Positions 1 through 5,591 of a DNA stretch of 13,007 nucleotides are shown here, one piece after another. This DNA is from an uncultured Collinsella sp. GTDB taxonomy: Bacteria > Actinomycetota > Coriobacteriia > Coriobacteriales > Coriobacteriaceae. The notes beneath the pieces were generated by a model that saw only the letters and a program-made list of their open reading frames with translations, had not been told where the DNA came from and ran no database searches. The DNA lies in contig URZN01000009.1 in NCBI GenBank assembly GCA_900552345.1, positions 1 through 13,007 of the forward strand, written 5' to 3'. How positions within the stretch are numbered: the first letter of the stretch is position 1; the number at the start of each line of letters is the position of its first letter. The translations under genes and the position numbers were made by a program.

Positions 1-603
1 GGCCTCGATGACGTCGTCAGCGGGCATGCACTCCTCGGGGCCGCAGGCCACGAAGTTCATGCCGAGCTTGGAGCAGACAACCATGAGGGAGCGAGCGACA
101 TTGTTCTTACAGTCGCCCATGAAGACGAGGGTCTTGCCCTTGATGTCGTAGTTGAAGTTCTCCTGGACGGTCAGGATATCGGCGAGCATCTGGGTGGGAT
201 GCCACTCAGTGGTCAGGCCGTTCCACACGGGCACGCCGGACTTAGCAGCGAGCTCCTCGACGTCGTCCTGGGCAAAGCCACGGAACTCGATGCCGTCATA
301 CATGCGGCCGAGAACGCGAGCGGTGTCCTCGATGGACTCCTTCTTGCCCATCTGCGACGAACCGGGATCGAGGTAGGTGACGCCCATGCCCAGATCCATG
401 CCGCCGACCTCGAAGGCGCAGCGGGTACGAGTGGAGGTCTTCTGGAAGAGCAGAACGATGTTCTTGCCCTCGAGATAGCGGTGCGGAACGCCAGCGCGCT
501 TCATGTCCTTGAAGTTCTTGGAAAGCTTGAGCAAGTACTCGATCTCCTCGGTGGAGAGGTCGAGGAGCTTGAGGAAGCTACGGCCGGAGAGGTTAACACC
601 CAT
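1..603 (-). CDS. arcB: Ornithine carbamoyltransferase, catabolic type (3' end missing)
   Basis: Transfers the carbamoyl group between ornithine and citrulline; next to arginine deiminase it should run in the catabolic direction (citrulline to ornithine plus carbamoyl phosphate) in the cytoplasm. The 201 visible residues cover the whole carbamoyl-phosphate domain and the start of the ornithine domain. Seen: the carbamoyl-phosphate loop STRTR at residues 57-61, the MYDGIEFRG segment at 101-109, HPTQ at 135-138 and [11 protein letters not shown] at 162-172. The family is usually about 330 residues, so roughly 60% is present and the gene runs off the left edge. The ATG at 603 is supported by a GAAAGGA ribosome-binding site about 8 bases upstream and by the family N-terminus. 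It lies 105 bp downstream of arcA copy 1 on the same strand, so an arcA-arcB operon is likely. The catabolic rather than anabolic assignment rests on context and the MYDGI segment. Confidence 0.95.
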   Translation of the reverse strand, partial: MGVNLSGRSFLKLLDLSTEEIEYLLKLSKNFKDMKRAGVPHRYLEGKNIVLLFQKTSTRTRCAFEVGGMDLGMGVTYLDPGSSQMGKKESIEDTARVLGRMYDGIEFRGFAQDDVEELAAKSGVPVWNGLTTEWHPTQMLADILTVQENFNYDIKGKTLVFMGDCKNNVARSLMVVCSKLGMNFVACGPEECMPADDVIEA

Positions 604-648
604 GGTTCGTTTCCTTTCGAAAAAATGAATTACGTAAGTATTAGTGTT

Positions 649-663
649 GCCCGTTTGACGGGC
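649..663 (-). other. Small hairpin in the arcA-arcB gap
   Basis: GCCCGT-TTG-ACGGGC forms a 6-bp stem with a 3-base loop just downstream (in transcript terms) of the larger hairpin at 668-696. With no T-run after it, it looks more like a 3'-end stabiliser or processing element than a terminator. Confidence 0.45.
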
Positions 664-667
664 GAAA

Positions 668-696
668 CCGGTGCGGTCGTAGGGGGACCGCACCGG
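668..696 (-). terminator. Strong hairpin between arcA copy 1 and arcB
   Basis: A perfect 11-bp stem (CCGGTGCGGTC at 668-678 with GACCGCACCGG at 686-696, 7-base loop) lies 12 bases after the arcA stop codon. On the minus strand it is followed only by TTTCGCCC, so termination would be partial. Such a hairpin would let arcA be transcribed or retained at a higher level than arcB, and could also be an RNA-processing site. The structure is seen; the function is inferred. Confidence 0.55.
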
Positions 697-707
697 AAAC
701 GGAAAGA

Positions 708-1974
708 CTTAGAGGTCCTCGCGCCAGAAGGGCATGCTCATGCAGCGCGGGCCGCCGCGGCCGCGGGAGAGCTCGGCGGAGGGCACGACGAGAAGGTCCA
801 GGCCCTCCTTGTACAGCACGTCGTTGGTGACGGTGTTGCGGGCGTAGACGCAGATCTTGCCGGGCTCGACGCACAGGGTGTTGGAGCCGTCGTTCCACTG
901 CTCGCGGGAGGCCGCGATCGGGTCGCCGCCGCCGCAGGGGATCAGCTTGACCTGGTCGACGCCGGTGGCGTCCTCCAGGACGTGCTCGAGGGTGTCCTCG
1001 ATCAGGCGGATGTTCACGTCGCCCGGGTTCTTGCCGGCGGTCAGCTCGTAGACGCGCAGGGTGCCCATGATGGCGGGGTGGATCGTGAACTTATCGACGT
1101 CGATCTGGGTGAAGACCGTGTCGAGGTGCATGAAGGCGCGCGAGACCGGGATGTCGAAGGCCAGGATGCGCTCGACCTTGGAGTCGGAGTTCCAGAAGAT
1201 GTTCTGGGCCATGACGTCGATAGCGGCGGCCTGGGTGCGCTGGGAGATGCCGACGGCGAGGGTCTTCTCGTTGATGTTCAGCACGTCGCCGCCCTCGGTG
1301 TGGAACTGGCAGTCGCGGCGGAAGTACAGGGAGACGTCCTTGTAGTCGGGGTGGTACTTGAAGACGTACTTGCCGTACAGGGTCTCGCGGTTGCGGGTGA
1401 CCGAGTACATGCGGTTGAGGTTGACGCCCTCGCCGACGACCGCGAACGGGTCGCGGGTGAAGTAGAGGTTGGGCATCGGGTCGATGATCAGGTCGGACTC
1501 GGACTCGGAGTTGACCAGGGAGTCGAGGGTCGTGGACGCCGTGAGGGGCAGGTCGATCTCGGCCTTGGTCATGCCGGCCATGGTCTTCTTGACGAACTCG
1601 AGGTTGTCCTCGATGGAGTCCAGCTTCTCGCGGACGATCTGCGGCATGTGCTGGCCGCGGATGCCGGCCTCGGCGATGTACTGGTCGGTGAACTCGGCGC
1701 GGGCGCCGGGGACCTGGTCGAACACCTCGGCGACGAGGTTCTCGAGGTAGAGGACCTCCACGCCCTGGTCCCTCAGGATCTGGGCGAAGGTGTCGTGCTC
1801 CTGCTGTGCGACCTCCAGGAACGGGACGTCGTCGAACAGGAGTCGCTCGAGCTCGTCGGGCGGCAGGTTGAGGAGCTCGTCGCCGGGACGGTGCAGGCAG
1901 ACCTTCCTGAGCTTGCCGATCTCGGAAGGCACGTGCAGACCTTTCGTCATGGCCTCCTACCTTTCTTTCGGGCC
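708..1974. repeat. 1267-bp direct repeat, copy 1 (contains arcA)
   Basis: Line-by-line comparison with 3797-5063 (constant offset 3089) shows no mismatch. The repeat begins one base beyond the arcA stop codon and ends 24 bases upstream of its start, taking in the ribosome-binding site. Sequence outside these limits differs between copies. There are no terminal inverted repeats and no transposase. Confidence 0.97.
709..1950 (-). CDS. arcA: Arginine deiminase, copy 1
   Basis: Hydrolyses L-arginine to L-citrulline and ammonia, the first step of the energy-yielding ADI pathway and an acid-resistance reaction; cytoplasmic. The 413 residues match the usual family length of about 410. Family motifs are all present: FTRDPF at 164-169 (D167), HTEGGD at 217-222 (H217, E219), HLD at 275-277 (H275, D277) and the C-terminal GRGGPRCMSMPF with the catalytic cysteine C403. 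These correspond to the known Cys-His-Glu-Asp active site of this guanidine-modifying enzyme family. The start is fixed by the conserved opening LHVPSEIGKL and an AGGAGG at 1953-1958, only 2 bases from the ATG, which is unusually close. It heads an operon with arcB. The nucleotide sequence is identical to that of the second copy at 3798-5039, so the two genes make the same protein from different promoters. Confidence 0.98.
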   Translation of the reverse strand: MTKGLHVPSEIGKLRKVCLHRPGDELLNLPPDELERLLFDDVPFLEVAQQEHDTFAQILRDQGVEVLYLENLVAEVFDQVPGARAEFTDQYIAEAGIRGQHMPQIVREKLDSIEDNLEFVKKTMAGMTKAEIDLPLTASTTLDSLVNSESESDLIIDPMPNLYFTRDPFAVVGEGVNLNRMYSVTRNRETLYGKYVFKYHPDYKDVSLYFRRDCQFHTEGGDVLNINEKTLAVGISQRTQAAAIDVMAQNIFWNSDSKVERILAFDIPVSRAFMHLDTVFTQIDVDKFTIHPAIMGTLRVYELTAGKNPGDVNIRLIEDTLEHVLEDATGVDQVKLIPCGGGDPIAASREQWNDGSNTLCVEPGKICVYARNTVTNDVLYKEGLDLLVVPSAELSRGRGGPRCMSMPFWREDL

Positions 1975-2017
1975 CCTGTCAGGGCCGATTCGTTAGCGCC
2001 CCTCCGTGTGAGGCGTT
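1971..2017 (-). promoter_or_regulatory. Structured leader of arcA copy 1
   Basis: Two hairpins lie in the likely 5' untranslated region. One is GGCCC-N6-GGGCC (1971-1986). The other is a 23-base element at 1995-2017 that on the transcript reads roughly CGCCTC-ACACG-GAGGGGCG. Both have counterparts at the same places in front of arcA copy 2 (5060-5072 and 5082-5104), where bases differ but pairing is largely kept. This suggests selected RNA structure; the function is unknown. Confidence 0.45.
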
Positions 2018-2032
2018 ATTGCTGACGACATA

Positions 2033-2098
2033 TTTATATCCAAAATCTGTTCATACTTCCACCTCGCCCCCGAACGGTTTTATATGAGGGGTGAACGG
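2033..2098 (-). promoter_or_regulatory. arcA copy 1 promoter with tandem CCGTTC boxes
   Basis: On the minus strand, CCGTTC at 2093-2098 and CCGTTC at 2072-2077 are 21 bp apart, followed by GGGGGCGAG, a poor -35 (about 2056-2061) and TATAAA at 2033-2038. The same arrangement, with the same distances, stands in front of arcA copy 2. The weak -35 next to a conserved direct repeat suggests an activator-dependent promoter. The start point (about 2026) and the activator are inferred. Confidence 0.6.
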
Positions 2099-2135
2099 CA
2101 TACACATATACTTCACGCATGGCACACTTTGATTT

Positions 2136-2201
2136 AATAAAGTTTATTTACGTGCTTAAACGCGTTTTCAATCCAGATAGCAAATGGAACTAAACTTTAT
2201 T
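2136..2201. promoter_or_regulatory. Paired palindromic operator-like sites upstream of arcA copy 1
   Basis: AATAAAGTTTATT (2136-2148) is a perfect odd palindrome centred on 2142. ACTAAACTTTATT (2189-2201) is a near-identical site centred on 2195. Together they contain a perfect 14-bp inverted repeat (2133-2146 with 2191-2204). Centre-to-centre distance is 53 bp, close to five helical turns, so two dimers would sit on the same face of the DNA. No matching pair was seen upstream of copy 2. Role and regulator are unknown. Confidence 0.5.
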
Positions 2202-2328
2202 AAACCACCCTCAAATTGCATATTTCGCACAACGATATGAATAGAATTCGCAATTCTCGCTGTGTCTCAACCATTTTGATTTTTATTCAGAAAGAAGTTC
2301 GTCCTATTCATTTTTGGCAAACAGATTA

Positions 2329-2355
2329 CCGTTTACCAGACGTTGGATACCGTTC
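2329..2355 (+). promoter_or_regulatory. Third tandem CCGTT(T/C) box pair
   Basis: CCGTTT at 2329-2334 and CCGTTC at 2350-2355 on the plus strand are again 21 bp apart, as in the two arcA promoters, but face the opposite way. No plus-strand gene follows, so this may be a distal binding site in the arcA1 regulatory region. The rest of the gap (2205-2435) shows no gene; a 68-codon open frame at 2216-2422 has a TTG start and no family resemblance. Confidence 0.4.
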
Positions 2356-2435
2356 ACCGGAAGCTCAGTATAAGGCCCAGCGAATACCGGCTCGCTTTAC
2401 GGCCTCATTTGTAACAACTTGACTTCTCGGTATAG

Positions 2436-2470
2436 AAAAAAGTCCCGCTCCCCTCATGGGAAACGGGACT
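2436..2470 (-). terminator. Terminator after the ArcT-like gene
   Basis: On the minus strand AGTCCCG (2470-2464) pairs with CGGGACT (2447-2441), with additional pairing of TCCC/GGGA inside, and is followed by TTTTTT. This is a classic intrinsic terminator about 50 bases after the restored aminotransferase stop. It separates that gene from the arcA1-arcB unit. Confidence 0.85.
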
Positions 2471-2521
2471 GTTATCGATAATCGTAGATAGATTTGAGCG
2501 GCTTTGAGAGCCGTCGGAATC

Positions 2522-3648
2522 CTAGCGATCGAACTCCGCCAGTGCCTCGCCCAGAAGCCTCAGACCCTCGCGCAGAACGTCCTCGCTCGCGCAGTAGCCC
2601 AGGCGTGCGCCGCAGGGAAGCTCGAAGCGGCTGCCGGGAACCAACAGCACCCCCCCCTCTCGGACAGCAGGCGCTTGCAGAACTCCTCGTCGTCCTCGGG
2701 AATATCAAGCTGGATAAACGAGGTGGACACGCCCTGCGGCGCCGTCCAGGAAACGCGGTGCTGCGTATCGATCCAAGCCTGCGCGATATCGCGGTTTCCA
2801 AACACGATCTTGCGATTGCGCTTGAGGATCTTGTCCTTGTGCTCAAGCACATAGGTCGCCAAGGTGTCGTTGAACACGCCGCCGCAGATCATGGTGTAAT
2901 CGCGATAGGTGCGTATGCGGTTGGACACCTCTTCGTCGGCCACAACCCAGCCCACGCGGGCCGCAGGCGTCGAATAGGTCTTGGACACCGAGTTGGTGAC
3001 GATGGCCTTCTCGTACACATCGGCCATCGACAAAAAGTCCTCGGTGTTCTCGAGCGGCAGATACACCTCGTCGCACAGCACGTAGGCGCCCACCGAACGG
3101 GCAATCTCGGCAATCTGGCCGAGCATATCGGCATCAAGCACCGTACCGATGGGGTTCGATGCGTTGTTGATGCAGATGAGCTTGGTGTTGGGGCGCACCA
3201 AGCGCTTGAGCTCCTCGATATCGGGCTTCCATCCGAGCTCCTCGCGAAGCTCCCAGTACTCGACCTCGGCACCCAGCGTGCGCGGAATCTCGTAGAGCGG
3301 CGCATAGGTGGGCCACTCGGCAATCACATGGTCGCCGGGCTCGACCACGGCCATGATGGCGTTGAGGTTCGCACCCGTACAGCCGTTGGTTTGCAGGATG
3401 TGGTCGGGATTGACCTCGCGGCGATACAGTTTGGCGACCTCGGCCTTAAAGTCAGGCGAACCCTCGATCCAGCCGTAGTTCATCTTCTCGCGGTCCAGGC
3501 GCTCATAGAACGTGGCACCGTCCTGCTCGTCGAGCGCGCGCAGCTCGCCCATGGTAAGCGACGAAATCGTCGACTGGGCGATATCCCACGTGGCGCTCTT
3601 CTCCCAAACGTTAAGCCACTCCTCAACGCCGATTGTCTTGATATCCAT
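2522..3648 (-). pseudogene. arcT: ArcT-like PLP aminotransferase, frameshifted near the 3' end
   Basis: A fold-type I pyridoxal-phosphate aminotransferase. Seen: NNASNPIG at residues 161-168, DEVY at 193-196, the SVSKTYSTPAARVGW segment at 220-234 with the PLP lysine K223 and phosphate-binding R231. The reading frame breaks in a run of eight G (complement of 2650-2657). As written, translation leaves the family frame after about residue 333 and stops at 2560. Adding one G (or removing two) restores the ending VLLVPGSRFELPCGARLGYC and beyond, to a TAG at 2522-2524, giving 375 residues. The shift removes R349, the probable substrate-carboxylate arginine, so the product is probably inactive. The start at 3648 has AGGAG 7 bases upstream; an ATG at 3702 is less likely. 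Position between two arcA genes recalls the transaminase ArcT of lactobacillary arc operons; the substrate is unknown. It could be a true pseudogene, a phase-variable gene or a sequencing error. Confidence 0.8.
2650..2657. repeat. C8/G8 homopolymer at the frameshift
   Basis: Eight consecutive C on the plus strand (G8 in the coding strand of the aminotransferase). Nine or six bases would keep the gene open to its natural end. Mononucleotide runs of this length are prone to slippage. Confidence 0.9.
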
Positions 3649-3705
3649 GGCCAAGCTCCTTACAAAAGCTGTCATCCAATCGTGTTGACGTTCCTCATAC
3701 AAGAA

Positions 3706-3735
3706 TGGGGCGGTGCGAATACCCGCACCGCCCCA
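3706..3735 (-). terminator. Hairpin between arcA copy 2 and the aminotransferase
   Basis: A perfect 12-bp stem: TGGGGCGGTGCG (3706-3717) pairs with CGCACCGCCCCA (3724-3735), 6-base loop. On the minus strand it is followed by TTCTTGT, a weak T-rich tail, so termination may be partial and the aminotransferase may be reached by read-through. A second small inverted repeat (ACATCTA 3743-3749 with TAGATGT 3758-3764) lies between it and the arcA2 stop. No convincing separate promoter for the aminotransferase was seen. Confidence 0.7.
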
Positions 3736-3796
3736 ATGGGAGACATCTAATGGCAGCTAGATGTATGTATTAAGACCTGTACGGGTCCTTGAAGAC

Positions 3797-5063
3797 CTTA
3801 GAGGTCCTCGCGCCAGAAGGGCATGCTCATGCAGCGCGGGCCGCCGCGGCCGCGGGAGAGCTCGGCGGAGGGCACGACGAGAAGGTCCAGGCCCTCCTTG
3901 TACAGCACGTCGTTGGTGACGGTGTTGCGGGCGTAGACGCAGATCTTGCCGGGCTCGACGCACAGGGTGTTGGAGCCGTCGTTCCACTGCTCGCGGGAGG
4001 CCGCGATCGGGTCGCCGCCGCCGCAGGGGATCAGCTTGACCTGGTCGACGCCGGTGGCGTCCTCCAGGACGTGCTCGAGGGTGTCCTCGATCAGGCGGAT
4101 GTTCACGTCGCCCGGGTTCTTGCCGGCGGTCAGCTCGTAGACGCGCAGGGTGCCCATGATGGCGGGGTGGATCGTGAACTTATCGACGTCGATCTGGGTG
4201 AAGACCGTGTCGAGGTGCATGAAGGCGCGCGAGACCGGGATGTCGAAGGCCAGGATGCGCTCGACCTTGGAGTCGGAGTTCCAGAAGATGTTCTGGGCCA
4301 TGACGTCGATAGCGGCGGCCTGGGTGCGCTGGGAGATGCCGACGGCGAGGGTCTTCTCGTTGATGTTCAGCACGTCGCCGCCCTCGGTGTGGAACTGGCA
4401 GTCGCGGCGGAAGTACAGGGAGACGTCCTTGTAGTCGGGGTGGTACTTGAAGACGTACTTGCCGTACAGGGTCTCGCGGTTGCGGGTGACCGAGTACATG
4501 CGGTTGAGGTTGACGCCCTCGCCGACGACCGCGAACGGGTCGCGGGTGAAGTAGAGGTTGGGCATCGGGTCGATGATCAGGTCGGACTCGGACTCGGAGT
4601 TGACCAGGGAGTCGAGGGTCGTGGACGCCGTGAGGGGCAGGTCGATCTCGGCCTTGGTCATGCCGGCCATGGTCTTCTTGACGAACTCGAGGTTGTCCTC
4701 GATGGAGTCCAGCTTCTCGCGGACGATCTGCGGCATGTGCTGGCCGCGGATGCCGGCCTCGGCGATGTACTGGTCGGTGAACTCGGCGCGGGCGCCGGGG
4801 ACCTGGTCGAACACCTCGGCGACGAGGTTCTCGAGGTAGAGGACCTCCACGCCCTGGTCCCTCAGGATCTGGGCGAAGGTGTCGTGCTCCTGCTGTGCGA
4901 CCTCCAGGAACGGGACGTCGTCGAACAGGAGTCGCTCGAGCTCGTCGGGCGGCAGGTTGAGGAGCTCGTCGCCGGGACGGTGCAGGCAGACCTTCCTGAG
5001 CTTGCCGATCTCGGAAGGCACGTGCAGACCTTTCGTCATGGCCTCCTACCTTTCTTTCGGGCC
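3797..5063. repeat. 1267-bp direct repeat, copy 2 (contains arcA)
   Basis: Identical to 708-1974 in every base and in the same orientation. The limits fit the coding region plus its 24-base upstream segment almost exactly. The remaining upstream sequence is related to that of copy 1 but clearly diverged, and the downstream flanks differ. Confidence 0.97.
3798..5039 (-). CDS. arcA: Arginine deiminase, copy 2
   Basis: Same 413-residue enzyme as at 709-1950, with no nucleotide difference: D167, E219, H275, D277 and nucleophile C403 are all in place, so it should be fully active. It differs in setting. It has its own promoter (5122-5187) lacking the palindromic operator pair of copy 1, its own hairpin terminator (3706-3735), and is followed by the broken aminotransferase instead of arcB. 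It may therefore be expressed alone or with the aminotransferase. AGGAGG sits 2 bases before the ATG. Perfect identity inside diverged flanks indicates recent gene conversion or an assembly effect rather than a simple recent duplication of the whole locus. The likely benefit would be more enzyme, or expression under a second set of conditions; both are inference. Confidence 0.96.
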   Translation of the reverse strand: MTKGLHVPSEIGKLRKVCLHRPGDELLNLPPDELERLLFDDVPFLEVAQQEHDTFAQILRDQGVEVLYLENLVAEVFDQVPGARAEFTDQYIAEAGIRGQHMPQIVREKLDSIEDNLEFVKKTMAGMTKAEIDLPLTASTTLDSLVNSESESDLIIDPMPNLYFTRDPFAVVGEGVNLNRMYSVTRNRETLYGKYVFKYHPDYKDVSLYFRRDCQFHTEGGDVLNINEKTLAVGISQRTQAAAIDVMAQNIFWNSDSKVERILAFDIPVSRAFMHLDTVFTQIDVDKFTIHPAIMGTLRVYELTAGKNPGDVNIRLIEDTLEHVLEDATGVDQVKLIPCGGGDPIAASREQWNDGSNTLCVEPGKICVYARNTVTNDVLYKEGLDLLVVPSAELSRGRGGPRCMSMPFWREDL

Positions 5064-5104
5064 TTACTGGCCGAATGTATCAGCGCCCCTCCGTATGGGA
5101 CGCT
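5060..5104 (-). promoter_or_regulatory. Structured leader of arcA copy 2
   Basis: GGCC-TTACT-GGCC (5060-5072) and, on the transcript, AGCGTCCC-ATACGGA-GGGGCGCT (5104-5082) form hairpins in the same positions as those in the copy 1 leader, with different bases in stems and loops. The first hairpin overlaps the end of the identical repeat. Confidence 0.45.
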
Positions 5105-5121
5105 GCTTGCTGACAGCTCTA

Positions 5122-5187
5122 GTTATATCCAAAAACCACCCGCAATTCCATCTCGCCCCCGAACGGTCAGCAAAGTGCGATGAACGG
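5122..5187 (-). promoter_or_regulatory. arcA copy 2 promoter with tandem CCGTTC boxes
   Basis: On the minus strand CCGTTC (5182-5187) and CCGTTC (5161-5166) are 21 bp apart, followed by GGGGGCGAG and, 38 bases downstream of the proximal box's second base, TATAAC at 5122-5127 within TTTTGGATATAAC. Spacing matches arcA1 exactly although the sequence between the elements differs. The conserved parts are candidates for protein contact. Confidence 0.6.
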
Positions 5188-5534
5188 TATATCGCATATG
5201 ATTCCCCCATGATGCACTTCAGTTCTCTAAAGCAGGTTTTCAAAGGTAATCGTTCTTTTTTCTAAGGAATTGAGCAAGATTGCACAAATAATTTCATGTT
5301 TAGGAATTGCATAGCTAAAACTGTTTTCTGCATATATATGTCGTTTGTCCATGATTCAATTTGGATTCGATTATATTCAGCTAGCAATCATTCTTATTCA
5401 TACATCCTCATCAGTTGAGTATGGATATAGATTGTTTTCAAAACGAGTTGGACAGTTAGTCGCATGCCTTGACAGCGTAAGAAGTAGGTAAAGATACCGT
5501 TCGCACAATACGTCCGTGCCACAAGTCGACTAAA
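5188..5534. other. AT-rich intergenic region, no gene recognised
   Basis: This lies between the arcA2 promoter and ppk, which are transcribed away from each other. It is much richer in A and T than the flanking genes and has no open frame of note. Items seen: a CATATATATG palindrome near 5330, a TATGAATAAGAAT sequence on the minus strand (5390-5402), and a single CCGTTC at 5497-5502 on the plus strand. None can be assigned a function. Confidence 0.6.
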
Positions 5535-5580
5535 TTGAGACAATAGTGAATAGGGTTAGGCTACCGTCCCCTGCGGGGAC
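5535..5580 (+). promoter_or_regulatory. Possible ppk promoter and leader hairpin
   Basis: TTGAGA (5535-5540), a 16-base spacer and TAGGCT (5557-5562) could be the -35 and -10. Immediately after lies GTCCCC-TGC-GGGGAC (5566-5580), a small hairpin ending 11 bases before the first ATG, with no good ribosome-binding site. The match to consensus is modest. Confidence 0.3.
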
Positions 5581-5591
5581 TGAACGGACAG

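Noticed and set aside
199..2025. Very long plus-strand open frames opposite arcA copy 1, copy 2 (3789-5183) and the aminotransferase (2494-3750)
   Set aside because: They are the antisense of strongly conserved genes in GC-rich sequence; the translations are low-complexity Val/Leu/Asp/Gly-rich, have no family resemblance, and copy 1 and copy 2 versions are equal only because the arcA DNA is equal.
2216..2422. 68-codon plus-strand frame as a small gene
   Set aside because: TTG start, no ribosome-binding site, composition like the surrounding non-coding AT-rich gap, and it overlaps the candidate regulatory sites.
3649..3702. Upstream ATG at 3702 as the aminotransferase start
   Set aside because: It begins directly at the foot of the arcA2 terminator hairpin with no ribosome-binding site, whereas the ATG at 3648 has AGGAG at good distance and matches the expected N-terminus.
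708..5063. arcA repeats as the ends of a composite transposon
   Set aside because: No transposase, no terminal inverted repeats and no target duplications; repeat limits follow the gene, and the flanks of both copies share older homology upstream.
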